Assembly: GCA_015680685.1 (NCBI GenBank)
Contig: MNCI01029297.1
Coordinates: 607,291 to 671,290 of the forward strand
From: Gnetum montanum
Taxonomy: Eukaryota > Streptophyta > Gnetopsida > Gnetales > Gnetaceae
DNA: 64,000 nt
Direction: 5' to 3'
Every line of letters starts with the position of its first letter. Position 1 is the stretch's first letter. This document shows positions 39,901-54,900 of the stretch, one piece after another. The notes under the pieces were generated by a model. It was not told the origin of the DNA and searched no databases. It saw nothing but the letters and a program-made list of their open reading frames with translations. The position numbers and the translations under genes were made by a program.

Positions 39901-42900
39901 ACTCTACCTCTTCTTGGAGGATCTCTACCTGAATCTCCCACCAAAGTTCCTCTTCCTTTTCTAGCCACCGCTGAGCTTCACGATGTTCTAGCTACCGCCT
40001 AAGGTCATCCCCCTCCTCCCTATAGCACTGTCATTTGGCCTGAGCCTTCACCTGCAAATCCCTCATTTGCTAGAGAATAACCACCTCCCATTTGATTCTC
40101 CTTTCTTCCCTAACAAGGGCTTCTATCTCTACTAGTACCCGGTGCAACCGGGCATCCTTCGCCAACCCCAGCACATCTGCACCGGCCATAGCAAGGGCTG
40201 GCACATGCTCATGGGGGCATGCAGAAGACAAGGCCCCCACAAAAGATACCCAATCACAGCCCCCACCTTCCAACAGTAGTACATGCAAGTAAAAGGGGTA
40301 GGCTGCACCAGCAAGCTCTACGGCCTAGCAGCCTTCCACAGAGCCCAAATGAGGTTGAAGTGCTAACCCTAGTGCTCCCGCCTCAACAACGCTAGAAAAA
40401 TCTATGGCAGATTCACAAGCTACGAAGCCCTCATGCAACACAAAAACGCAAAGTGGATACTTTGCAGTTTCCATGCATTAGCCGATTGTATAAAGTTCCT
40501 ATCCACGAGCTCAACAACCTCCTACCAAAGTGGGGGCAACACAGGCCTCAGCACTTGACCACTCGCAATTTTAGGAATATTTCCTAGAGAAAAGGCCACA
40601 TCTTGTACCCCATCCCAATGGTTAGGATAACCACCCCCAACGCCAACACACACAAAGAGCCCGCTAGCGCCTGTCCAGTGAGGGTGACTGGAAGCCCACA
40701 AAACATGGTCACATCGCCCCTTCAATTTCTGTACAGGATACCATCCTAGAGGTCAGGGTCACCTACTAATAGTGCCAAGACATCCACCCAGCCCATCACC
40801 GTGACAACCTCCCAAAGTTGCCTCTTCTGGCTAAATGTGTCTACGTCAAGTTCAAAAGTCAAGGTAGCATCCATCACTGCAAAAGTCTTAGTCCATAGTC
40901 TTTTGGCCAAAAGAGCAGCACATGCCAAGTTGTGTAACTACTTGGGCCAGAAAATCACAGCGTTCTACACCTTTCAAATGTGTCAGAGAACAAAGGTAGG
41001 AAAACTATCCCTTGCAACCTACAAGGAAGGAGAGGGGCCCGCAAAGTACCAAGCTGCAACCACAAAAGGGAATTGCAAGAAAGTGTTCAATAGTCTCTTC
41101 ACTTGCATTGCAAAGCAGACAGTAATCAATGTTAATGAAAACCCCAACATTTAAGCCTCAGGCATAACGACAGTGCATTATGTCATATCAACCAAGCAAA
41201 ACATTAAAGTTTCTCAGGGATGCTCCCCTTTCATAATGTTTTCCAGCCATCTTGGGGTAACTACTTGAGTTTTAGGGTCTCTTTGGGCTCCAAACCCATG
41301 GCACCCTCCTCCCTCAACAACACCCCCCCCCCCCCCCCAACAACAACTCATGTGCATAAGTGCAAAGGTTATGCCACACATGGGAGTCCACAAAGGTGCA
41401 TAAGCGTGTACTTCCAAGTCATAATCTGTGCCCACAAAGGTCAGTGCTCCAACACTTGCATCAGGCGGTTAATGATATTTTGATGTCCCATCAAAAGAAC
41501 ATCCTCAGATTTTAAAATCCCCAATCCCCCCACCTACTTTGGCTAGGCCACTTTATCCCAGTTAACAAGGTGTAAACAAATCCTTCCTTTCCTTCCAGAC
41601 CAAATGAAGCTTCTTATAATTTGATTAATTCTTTTGATCACACCTATAGGCAAGTTGGTTGCTCAGCCCACATACCGGGTAATAGCAAGCAACACTGAAG
41701 AAGCCAGCAGAATCTTAACTTTTCGCATCGAAAACCTAGTTCTCCAATGCTCAATCCGTGTGAGCAACCATTGAACCAACAACATCCAAGTAGCTTGTTG
41801 ATTCCAAGAGAAGACCAATATACCAAGATACGATTCTTTCTCAACACCAAGTAAGATCCCTAAGGACTGACACACCTACCTACTAACTGATGCATCAATG
41901 TTAAAGAAATGAAGAGCCAACTTCTGCCGATTCGGTAAAGACCCAACCTCCTCAGCCATTTGAGTTAGCACCCAATTAATTGCAAGGGCTTGCAAAATAG
42001 CAGCCCAAGTCATAATAATAGTATTGTCAATGTAGTGTTCAACAAGACATGTATGACCAGCGATGCTAACACCCCCAACCCCCTCCTCACATAGGTAGGA
42101 ATTCATCTTGATCTTCCAAGCATAAAGCCAAACTAATTCTAAGAAATAGTTGATTCTTGCCTGAAATGTTATTTTATAACTCTTTTCCATAACTTCATGG
42201 TGTAACTCATAAGGTGGATGTTTCTATAGTTTCCATAGTTGTAAATGTCTTCCTTGTTCTTAAAGATAGGTATTATAGCGCTTCTTCTCCAATCATCTAG
42301 TATTTTCCTCTGCTCCTTAATCTTGTTGAATAAATGTCACCCAAGTAAGCCCTTTATCTCCCATAGATTTCCATATATCTACAAGAATAGCATACCGTCC
42401 CCTCAAGTTATCATTTTTCCTCTTCATAATAGTTTTCCTTATCAAAAGCATATATATAGTTGGTCATTCTTACAATTGATTCCATGTAATCAAATTCATC
42501 TTTAGAAAATTTTTCATTAAGTACCCCCTAAAAAAAGCCCCTCGTGACTTTAAATTTCTATCTATAAACAAAATCCTTTCGTCATTTGACTTTATACATC
42601 CTTTCAAATCCTTTGAGGAGTTGTTTCTTCTTTTCTTTCCATCTCTCATTGCTGAATAATTAGAATTCATACAGTATCTCTTAGAGATAAGATATCCAAA
42701 ACTTATATGAGTGCACATCAAAGCAAGTACATGAGATAACCACACTGATATATATATATCTATACACACACATACATATACAGTTCACATAGAAACACTC
42801 TAATCAATTTAGGAAACCATTTCAATGCATATAGGTCATGTAACACATAAAAAAATAAAAGAATAGTAACAACCTCATAAATAACACAACATTTCAGCTT

Positions 42901-45900
42901 CATTCTATTCAACATTCCTTTTGTTCATTCCATTAATGTATGCTAAATTAATCAGTAGTATGTATTTAGTGCTTTGCATCTAGTAATACACACAACACAC
43001 ATTAGCACAACTTCAATCAATCACAATGAAGAATGACTGGTCATTCAAGCAATCATTAATATACGCACATTAGCAACACTCTAAATCTACAACAGCCATA
43101 AAATTTATAGATAGTACTATAAATCAATGCTATCCACATACATCATCATAACAAAGCAGACTTGCAAACATTACCACAAACTTTAAAATGAAAATCCACT
43201 AAAATTGGGTCATTACAGATACAATGTACAAGTCTGATTTTCTCTTTATTCACTGATCAGATTCTGATTTTTCTCAAACCATAATAATAATTCAAATGAT
43301 GTTCATCAAGAGACTTGTCTCACCCAACAATTGGCCACAAGAAATGTAGAAATCAATAAATATCAAATCCATTCAATTGCAAAATAATACTAACTTATTT
43401 TCTTCTAGCAACCTTGAGAATAAAAAGCATTTCAATAGCTTTTCTAAATTGAAATAATACATTGCACACCACTAACATTTAATTAAACTATCTAATTTAC
43501 TAATAATGGAGAATAGAGAAATCACCTACATTTATCAATCATGATTTAACATCACTAACATTTAATAACCATAAATTAACATCCTAGATTTCCCCCACTC
43601 CAGTGGTCTCATAGAAAGATAACAAAATCAGACTTGATAAAATACACAAATAAAAATCAAAATTCAAAACCAAGAATTAAGCATTCAAGGGATCATCAAC
43701 TCAATTTTCCAGCCAAGAACCAAGAATTCAACAATTCTATAGATTTCAAAAAATCACAAAATAGACATGGGCCCAGGGATACTCTCACTTTTTGTCAGTG
43801 GTACCAATCCTTATATAAGGGATCCTTGGTCCATGTTGGCAAATCATTATGCCAATATGCCCCAAATCATTATAGGTGTTTCTAAATCATTATAGAAACA
43901 ACTCTCATCCAAACCACTTAGGCCTGAGAATGTAGAGGATGAGTGGAGAGATCCATCAATAAAATTAAGGATTCAACAATCCAAAATATCAACAACAAAT
44001 CTTGTCAAAGTTAGTTCTAAAGTTGGCTTGGAGGTTGAGATAAATTCACCAGCAGAAACAGGGGAGTCGAGCCAACGGTAGCTTTTCACAGCGTAGGGGG
44101 AGATTGGGGAGGCAAAGGAGGAAGAAATTGCAAGCAGTCACATGGTGGGGAGAGGCCCAGGGGGTGTAGAGCAAGAAATGCTTGTGGGCGGTCATGTCAT
44201 GGGGGGAGACCCAAGGGGTGTGGGGCTCCCCTACTCAGCACTTGTGGATGACCTTCTTGCTAAGGCAACTGCTCTTCATGCGCAAGAGGAGGAGCAGGCA
44301 ATTTGGCAGAACCAATGGGATAAGCACGAGGAAGACTTTAGGCGCCAGCTAGAGGAGGCCGTGCGGGAGGAGCAACAACTGAGAGATCTAGCTAGGGCAG
44401 CAACCAGGGAGGCCCTCAAGGTGGAGCTACGGGGGAGAGCCTAAGGGCACAGCTCCAAGAGGAGGCATGGCTCCAATAGTAGTAAGAGAAGGCAAAGCAA
44501 GAAACACGGGCAAGGAAGTAGAAGGAAGCTACACAGATCCAACAATAGTTGGATCATTCTCACGAGCAAGGTGCCCGATTGTGGTTTTAGCATGGGCGAT
44601 GCCCCTTATGTAGCCATGGATATCGGCCACAATACCACTTGGTATGTGCTTAGACGACACACCAAACACAGAGGGCATGAGCTACAACCGGATGGGAAAG
44701 GGAGCACCAAGGAGTGCGCAAGGAAAGAACATGCTTTTAAAGTTTTCCAAGAGGCAGCTACGTTTGTTGATTTGGAGAGACATTGTGTTGTCCTTGACGC
44801 GGTGCACACCCAAGAGCGGGCTTTTTGTGGACAAGGGATATTGGGAAGCAAGAAGTGTTTTTTTTCTATTTTGTCTATTTTTAAGTGTTGTCTATTATGA
44901 CATGGCAAAATGTAAGGGGGAAGAATGCCCTTTCTTTTTTTGTTAAGGGAACCCCTCATCTTTAACTTAATTTTTCCAATCATTCCTTTGGGGGGTGGGG
45001 GGTGTTCTTACCCCGATTTTGGGCAATGGGGGGTGAGGGCATTGACCCTAACCATATCCTAAGGTGGGGATGTTGTATATGTTGTTTTGTAACTAATTTT
45101 TACTAATAGACATCCCGAATATTTCTCAAAAAAAAAAAAACAAGTTAGTTCTAATATAAAGTTATATTCAAGGCAAAGGAAGGAGAAGAGCTTAGATATT
45201 GAGATTATTAGCCAATGCTATCTATCACACATAACAAGAGTAGGATTTATCTTACCTTCTTGCTTAGATTTCTTGCTTACCAAGAACAATTAATTACAAT
45301 ATTGGACTATTGCTAAGCTCAAATTTTCTTTTAATTTGTTGTCTTCTGTAGTAGACACAATCTCCCCTTGCTGCTATTCTTTTTTGTTAAGCCACAACCT
45401 TCTGATGCTTGTGTTTATTTGCTATTTCAGCCATAATCTTCTTTTGTTCTTCTTCTTCTTCTCTTTCAGCAATTGTCTTGTTGTTCATTTGTTGTTTCAG
45501 CCATAGTCTCCTTTTGCTACTATTAATTTCCAGCCACCACCTTTGTGATTGAGCTCTCCTTCTTTCTATTGTGCACACACACACACTCTCTCTCTCTCCT
45601 TCTCTCCTTTTCTTTTCTTCCCCTTTTTCCTCTCCCCTCTCTCCTCTCTATACAATTGCTAGTAGAATTCAAGAGATGGTAGGTTGTTTCTTGTAATTGA
45701 TTCTTTGTTGAAAACTGATTTGCTTCTTCTTCTTTTTTAAGAAATAAAATGTTTTCCCACACCACCTAGTCATGAGTTCAATTCTTTCCCTGATCACTTT
45801 TAAAAATTAATAAAAGTATATTCTAATAGGTTGCAAGTTCAATTCCCTGAGTTGTAACTTTCAATATTTTGAAATTATAATTCTGCCAGACCTCAAGAAC

Positions 45901-48900
45901 AATTCCTCTTGATCTCACATAGCAGAAAATTGACAAGTATAAAATATTCAAACATAATATCCGCCTCTACTTCTTTCCTTAGCGACATGTCACTTCTAAA
46001 TTTATCAATGATAAATATGTAGTTGTGCTTCATTTCTAACAATATTTCTTCTTAGAAATCAAAGCCATAAGGTGCAATGGAAGAGATCCCAGAATGATAA
46101 TATAAAAAAAGAGTGCAAGTCCAAGACATAAAATCAAGTAAACACCTTCTCTGTCATGCCATCAGCAATGAAAAAGTTTCTATTTTATGTTCATAACTTA
46201 TTATTGCATTGTCTTACAATGCCATGAATTACAATGCCTTGAAAGGTCATCACATGCCTTTTCTACAAACATGGAGGGGTACTTATATTCTATAAACCAA
46301 TAAAACTCTAAAGAACAATGCATCAACAACATACATAACATTTCACATGTTCATTATTTAAAATAATAAAATTATGATATACATAATATTCCTGATTCAT
46401 AGGTCAAGTTCCTCAACAACATGTGCATATGTTTATATATTTAAAAGAATCATTTCTACTAAGCGAAACATATTTAAAAGAAACCTTTGTCCTTTCATTA
46501 CTGTTGCGTAAATCACTGCACCCATTCCCCCATTGTTGCAATTACATGGTGATTCGCTGGCTGTGATTGTTCTTTGGTTTGTTTGGAAAGTGCAGAACAA
46601 ACAAATTTTTCAGTTGGGGCCACTCAAACCTCCGACGCAAATTGTGTTGCTATCAATGGAAGGAGGCCGGGAGGTGTTACTCCCACCTACAAGCTATATG
46701 CTAATGCCTTCAGAAACAATAAGGAGTTGTGGGATATGGTGGTGCAAGTGGCGTGGGGTGACCTGTTGTCTCAGCTGGTAGGGGACCTTGACCTCTCGAA
46801 TGCTAATTTTTACAAATGTTGGAGAGCAGACTCCACTACGTTCTGCAAGGTTCTCATTGACCTGATGGATTTGGCCATAGTTGGGTATCTTGGGGTGCAT
46901 GCAGCGGGTGAGGTTGTGCTACCAATATGATGAGGGCTGTAGGATGCCAAGGGTTTCTTTCAAGGGCCAATGTCAAAGACTAGTAGCAGAGATGTGCCAA
47001 AGTCGGTGCTTCCACAACTCTAGCAGGAAGTGGTAGAGCTCATTGAAAGGTATTTTGTGTAGTCCGACAATAAACTACAAAGGGCTCACTTTGCCTTTTT
47101 GTGTTGCATGCAATTGGGATCCCAGGTTAACATCCCTAAATATTTCTTGGCTTCCCTCTAGCGGGAGCATAGGGGGAGACACCTGGCCTAATTTTGGCCT
47201 TTTGGAGGGCTGCGCAACCGCTGGTATTGCCTACAGCCAGGTCTTCACCCTTCACGGCTATGCATGAATAGTGCAGGCAAACAAACAGAGGAGAATGGAT
47301 GGATGAAGGTCAGATGTCAAGGCCACAAGGAGGACAAGGGGGGCATGGGGCTCGAAAAGGCCTTGTACTAGAAGCCAAGAACCACTGAGCCCACAGGTGG
47401 ATCCGGGATAGAAAAGCAAGATGGAGTGCACATGGCAAAGGATCCCATTGTGCCTCTAGTGCTAATACTTTCTTTTATAGACAATTTCTTTTTATAGTCA
47501 TCTTTTATTGCAAGAAATCAGTATTGGCTGAAACTACAATATGAATATGGTGTTTTGTGCAAGTTAGATTATATTGATCTCTGTTCTAAAAACCTGGAAA
47601 TGTTGTCTTTGATTATTATTTCAATGCAAGAATACCAAAACCATTCATTTCATGAGAAAAATTTGTATCCTCTAGATCAGAAAATTTGAGAAGTAGATAA
47701 TGTATTGGAAAAATTGGAATATAGCATTCTATGATAGATTTTCAGCTTTTAGCTTATGTATATCTTGTATGGGAAATTCCAGGCTTTTGTATCATTGTTA
47801 CAGGAAAAGAAGCAACATGGCTACTGTAATTTTCTGCTATTACAATTACTATGTTTTTGGATAGTCATATTCTTCAAATGACTTATTCTGTTTTGGATGT
47901 GCATAACTTAAGACTGCTAAGGTGAATTGGTTAAATTACTTTGCTTGTAGCTGATCTACAAAGCTATGGATATGATTCTAAATTTGATTGTTTAGACCTT
48001 TGTAATGCACCATGGCTGCATATTCTATATTGAGAAATATCAATCGTCATATTGGGCCATTGTTTGCATTATATAAGTTTTCTGCTTTATGCATTAGTCT
48101 TTTTATGTTGAACTGATTGTTGTTGTGCTAGTTTAAATGCAAAATTGAATTTTTAATAACTAGTTAACTTTTAAAAATTTTACTCTTGCATTTTTCAACC
48201 AGCATTTTGGGGCCTTTGGGTGTTAGCTTTTGCTCCCTAAGAACAAGGTGTTACGGTGATGCTTGTGCTATTGGCATCAAAGTTGATCTTTCCCATGAAG
48301 GGCAGCCAGTTGCATTTTTAAACAAGAAATTGAGTGAGGCTGAACAAAAATGGAATACTTATGTCTATGTGTTGGTTAAACTTTAAAGCATTGGGAACAC
48401 TATTTGATATATAAGGAATTTATTTTACATTTAGATCATCAAGCTTTTAAGTTCATTAATAGCCAAGAGCACTTAGATAATATGCATGCCAAGTGGTCAA
48501 TGTTTTTGCAAAAGTTTCCGTTCATCATTCACCACAAATCTAGACCTCTAAATTGGGCTATTGATGCTCTAAGTTGTCAAGCCTCTTTATCGATAACTAT
48601 GAATAATAAAGATCTTAGATTTGAATGCTTGAAAGATCATGATGATGATGAATTCAAAGGGACTTAGGTCAAATGTACTGCCAGATTGCATGCATGTGAA
48701 TTTTGTATTTTTTATGGATATTTGTTTTGTAAAAACTGTGTATTTTGTGGGTGTCTTTGCAAGAATACCTCATTCGTGACTTGCATGGTGATGGATTGAG
48801 TGGACACCTCAGCAAAGATGAGACAATATGCAAATTGGACAAGTGCTATCAATGGCCTCAACTAAAAAGGGATCAGTAATTTTGCTCAAAAGTGCTATAT

Positions 48901-51900
48901 TAGCCAAATTGCTAACGGTCAATCCCAGAATAATGTACTTTACATGTATTTGCTTGTTCCTAATGGTATCTAGAAGGACTTTATCTATGGATTTTGTTAT
49001 GGGTCTCCTACACAATCACAGAGACGTAGATTATGTTCTTGTTGTTGCTGATAGATTTTCAAATTGAGCCATTTTATTATCTGCTGGAGAACATCAAATG
49101 CCTCACATGTACTTCATTTGTTCAACTACATGGCGTTTCTATCGCTATTACTTCAAATTGATATTCTAAATTTCTTAGTCAATTATAGAGAACCCTATAG
49201 AGGATGTTTGATACTTATTTGAATTTTAGTAGCATTACACATCCACAAACCAATGGCTAGACTGAGTCATTTAACAGCACCTTGATCAATTTAACTCACA
49301 ATATTTGTGGTGACAAACCAAAGCAGTGGGACTTTGCTTTGGCACAAGCAAAATTTGCACATGATAGTGCAGTTCGCAGTGCAATGAGAAAATCGCCTTT
49401 TACAATGGTGTACATGAAGGTACCAGAAGATGCAATGGATTTGGTATAGTTACCAAAATCCCCCAAAATAGTATTGTAGTAGAAAACATGGCTGAGCAAA
49501 TTCAAGCAGTGCAGATAGAATTGAAACAGAGGTTGGAAAACACTAACGCAAAATATAAGGCAGCTGCTAATATGTACAGATGACATAAAGCATTCGACGT
49601 GGAGGATATGGTAACGGTCATTCTGCAAGAGGAGAGGTTTCTTGTGGGCACCTTCAACAATCTAAAGCCTAAGAAGTATGGCCCATGCAAATTCTTGAAA
49701 ACATCAATGATAATGCCTGTCATTGATTTACACACAAATATGAGGATTCTGCACACTCTCAATGTGGCAGACTTGTACGAGTATCATTTGCATCCTCTCT
49801 ATCGTAACATTACCTCATGGTCAAGTTATCATCAAGTTGAGAGGACTAATGTAGAACAACTGGCAAAACATTTAGTGGAGCAAATGGATCTGCAACTGGC
49901 CAAACGAAAGAACCAGAATTCCTACTTATGTGCTCGTAATTCTATTTGATTTAATTAATTAATAAGATTTTGTCTATGTGCTCGTAATTCTATTTGATTC
50001 AATTAATTAATAGGATTTTGTCTTTTCAGATATTTAAAATAAATTTTATGTAAACTGTTTGTTATTAACTGCTTGTTTTCTTTTCCAAAAGTGCGCTGAT
50101 AAATAACTAGTAATGAAGTAGTTGCAACATTATTATTTCCTTCCCAGAAGGGTTAATAATGCTTTCTCATTCAACTTCTGACAAACCATTAACGACAATT
50201 TTTAGATGGTTACCTTTACGCATATCATGGCACCGAGATAACCCATACATCATCATTCATATCATCCAAAGCCATGCATCATCAATTACTCTAAATGCCC
50301 AAAAACTTAAACTTATTTGCTTTTTATTGAACACCCCAAAACTTAAAATTATTTGCTCGTTGTTAGTTGCATTCACTAGACCTCATTGAAAAAACCTGCA
50401 ACATAGCAAGATTGTATAGATGAAAAAGCAAAAGATATCATTGATGATGACAGCTTGAGCATTCTTAGCCATAGGCGTGGTGTCCATCTTTAGGTAATGA
50501 TTCACTAACAAAATTCATTTCTTTGGAGAACTTAATGAAGTATTATGCCACTAATTTGATGGTAGTTTATTTTGTGCAAAACACCCAAATCAATTTTAAC
50601 TTTTAAATACGATAATACTGAGCGAATAAAAATAAAAAACAAAAAATGAAAGAGTTGAGTTCAACACATGTTTGGCAGTTGAGAAGAAACCCATTGCTAG
50701 AATTTGTTGTTTATTGTTCTCTAAAAACTCATAGAAGCTGGCATACCCAAGATTTGTCTAGCAGCTGGGTTTGGGGAAATGAATGGGTAGTGGGGCAGGT
50801 GTCGACGCGAATGCAAGTACGGTTGCTGATTCCAGCAAGGCAGTTGGTGCTGGCGGCTGTGGGGAGGTTGGTCTCAGAGCACATCGAGGCAACGCCTGGC
50901 AGTGGGTTGGGGCTTGTCAGCTGCAGGTTCGCAACCAAGGGATGGGGGCATCAAAGCTTGCTCCCAGAAGGATAGGGCAATGCAACTTCAAGTGCATGGG
51001 CCACCGAGGGACAGGGTCCATACCATGGAGCGTAGCCTGATAGGGAAGTTTGTGTCATTTGAGCCCCAACCTAAACTAGATTTGATTAAGAAGTGGGCCT
51101 CTGATGATTGGGGACTAAAAGAGGTGGAGGTTCGTAGCCTTTCTAAGGACCTCCTATTATTCATTTTTAAAACATTGGAGGATCGTGACAAGGCACTTCT
51201 AGGGGGCTGTGATTTTACAGCGCTAGAGGGCTTGCACTTACACCATGGAGACTAGGGGCTCACCGGGAGGCAAATCTCTTCTCTAAGGTGCTAGTTTGCA
51301 TCCACATTTCCGAGATTCACTAGGAGATGTGGAGTCTGAACTTTCGAAGAACTCTTGCTGGTTTATTTGGGGAGGTCATCTCCTTTGATAGATTCACGGC
51401 CTCCATGGAGAGGATGGGGTTTGCTCGTTTTTGAGTGTGAAGGTCCTTATCTTCTAAGGACTTGGTTAAGGAAATTGTTTTGGAATTCCCGACGAGCGAG
51501 GAGACAGTCCAAATCAAGTATGAGAACCTAGTTGTGGAATCGGCGGACTCTATTCCACTAGGGAGTAGCTATCCCATCTATGGGAAGAGCAGACATGGGA
51601 TGGGTACTTGCTGTCTTCGAGGTAAAAGCAAGGCTCCTCCAAAGGTGCCACCACCTAAAGATAGAGAATGGATAAGAGGTGGGGTGCCAAGCGTGTCCAG
51701 CATCGACCCAGGTGGTTGATGCCCAAGGGGTGCATGTGCAATGTGGTGTTGGGGTTGGTGTGGGTGGGGCTCACGAGGGGTCTGTTGTCTCCCCTGTTGC
51801 ATCCCCAACTACTTCCCCTATCAAAAAGGGGGGTGGACCTTCCCCCGCTAGGGGATTGGGTTTAGGTTGTTTGAGGGGGTCCTATGCCCCTTATGTCTAA

Positions 51901-54900
51901 AGCGACCCTCTGGGATCCAAAGGGGGTTGGTTGTTTTCTGTTTTGCTGAGGTCGGGCCAAATTGGACAACCCTTTGGCCCACTTGCCTACGGCAAGAAGA
52001 CACAACTAGATATTGACTTAGGAATGCAACCGACCTTGAAAGAGGTCTACAAGAAGCATTCTATGGGTCATGCATGAAGATTCTATCATGGAATTGTAAG
52101 GGTCGGGGTACACCCTATAAAAAAATACCTTGAAAGAGATTGTGCGAAGTGAGACATGTGATGTGCTCTACCTACAGGAAACAAAGTTGCAGGCTTTAGA
52201 GGCTTATCATCTACGGTGGGCGGGGTGGAATCTATAGATGGTGCCATGTTAGGCGTGTGCAAGGGGCCTGGCAATCCTGGCTAAGCCTTTGATGAACCTA
52301 ATGGATTCTTCTGATTCAAGAATTATAGTGACTATCCCTTTGATTGGGATCTAGCTAACTAATTTTTATGGGGCCCAAATGTGGGAGCTTTGGTTACAAG
52401 AGCTTGATCAAGTGGCAGCTCTGGTACCTAACAAACAATGCTAGGTCATTGTTGGGGATTTCAACCAACACCTGCACCCCTGGGAGAAGTCAAGGACAAG
52501 CAACTCTGTTCCTCCAAGGGCCCAAGAATTCCAAAATTTCCTAAAGATGCACACCCTCATGGATATGGAAATTGCAAATTGTTGCTTCACGTGGAGTAGC
52601 AGGAGACGTGGCAAGGATTGGGTACTCTCTAGGGTCAACCAGGTTTGGGTCAATTCTGAACTTTACTACAGTATGATGTCCATGTTTCAGTGAAGGAACG
52701 ACAGGTGTTGGATCATCGCTCCATTGTTTGTAGTCTTGGGAGGCACTACCAAGGGCCTCCTCCTCCATTTTGGTTCAAGTGCTCTTGGTTGCTTAAGCCT
52801 TGGTTACATCCTCTTGTGGAGGAGATTTGAGGGGATATCAACATGATAGGGGGGACCTGAGAAACTTCCTCCTAGATGGACTACTCAAGTTGAAATGGAC
52901 CACCAGGTCACAAACTTTTGGAGATAAGTTTTCATTTTGGACCTGTTGAAGGGACCTTCAAGCTCGTCTACGGGTGATCCAGGCGCAACAGGAGTTGGGT
53001 GCATACTATCACGATGAGGAGGAGGAACTCCTGAAATAGCTTCAAGCTTTGGACTTGGAAGAGGAGACTTATTGGTAGCAACAATCTAGAGTCCATTGGC
53101 TTAGGGAGGGGGACTGGTAGAAGTAGTTTTTTTTTTCACTGCTGCCAAATCTAAAGGCCGGGTTAAGAAAGCTCTTCATCTTGTGCAGGATGGGCTTACT
53201 GTTGAAGATCCCTAAGATGTTGCACAAATTCTAGGGAATATTGGGGGGTATTTGGGCAAAGAGGTAGACGCATCTGATCTCTATGTTGGTTTCAAGGGTG
53301 TTGGATGCAAAGGAAAATAAGTTGTTACTGGCTCCATTTACCATGCAAGAGCTAAACATGGCTATGGCTTCCATGAAAGGTGGTAAAGCTCCTAGGCTAG
53401 ATGCATGGAATATCGAATTCTTTTGAGAGTTTGCAGACCTTCTTGGGCCAAATATCTTGGAAGCTTTTAATCTGATGCTAGTTAGAAGACAGGTGAGACA
53501 GGAGATTAACTGCTCTAGAATTGTTCTCATTCCTAAGCTGCCGATTTCGTCAAATCCTGCTTATTTTAGACCTATTAGGGTCTACAACATGCTGATCCGG
53601 GTTTTTTTGAAGCTACTGATTCAACATTTAGTCCCTATAATGGCAAAGATTGTTGGGGAACATTAGGCAGGATTTGTAAGGGCTTGATTCCTACAAGATC
53701 AAGTAATTTTGATACAAGAGGTTATTCATACTATGCGACATGCAAAATTCCCAAGGATGTGCCTGAAACTTGATATCACGAAGGCATATGACATGGTAAG
53801 TTGGGAGGTGCTTTCCACCATTATGAAGGTGAAAGGGTTTGATCCAGACTTCATTCACCTATGCATCCACATACAGGTGTCTGGGGCTTTTTCTTTTAAT
53901 GTTGGGGGAAGATTGTGGGGGTTCTCATCACCTAGTCGAGGGTTGAGGCAAGGGGACCCACTCTCTCCCCTGCTTTTCATCATCGTGATGGACCTTCTTC
54001 AATACTATTGTAAGGCTGAGGGGGTGCATGGGCTCGAGATTGCAGGGGTTGAGTGTCTAACTGAGCAATACATTGATGATACCATGTTGCTTTCCAAGGT
54101 GGTGGTTCCCCAAGCATGAAGGATTGATTGGGCTCTTCAGCATTTGGCCTTGGAACTTGGATTGGAAATAAATCAGGAAAAGTCCTTGCTTCATCTCGTT
54201 AATGTCAACCCTAGAGTGGGGAGTAGTATTTTGTAGGTCCTAAGTATCTTACCAAGCACTGCGCATGACTCATATTTGGGCATACCTCTGTTTAAATGGG
54301 GGAGGAAACAAACATGGTAGAAGCTGATTCAGAAAATGAAGGCTCGAGTGGGACGCTGGGTCAACCGCTTCCTTATTAGGAAGGGAAGGATTATGTTGGC
54401 ATCAGGGGTTCTATTTGCTATCATGAGATTTGTGGCTTCAATGGCAGTCCCTCCGCAAGGCATTGTTTAGAAGCTCAATCAAGTAATGTGTAACTTTGTT
54501 TAGTCCAAGGGGAGAGGGAGTAGTCGGATACATTTAGTTTGTAGGGAGATTATCGTGTGACCTCAGGAGGTAGGGGGTTATGAATTTTCAAATTTGAAGA
54601 TGAGCTTATGCTAGGGCATCAATGGTTAGCAACATGAGTTGTCCAAAATCAAGCAAGGGCCACCTAGTGGATTAGAATTATGACATGTAAGTATCAGTGT
54701 TGGTAAGTGGGGCCACATGACTCATTGCTATGAAAGACACTTTGCAAACATGCACAATTCGCTCTGGAGCAGGGTTTGATGGGGGAGCCTTCACAGCATT
54801 TTCTCCAGGAGCTGTATACATCGGTGGATGGCTAGAAGGGCATTTGGCAAGGCAGGTTACCAGAGGAAATCAAAACCTTTCTTTGGCTAATTGTGCATAA

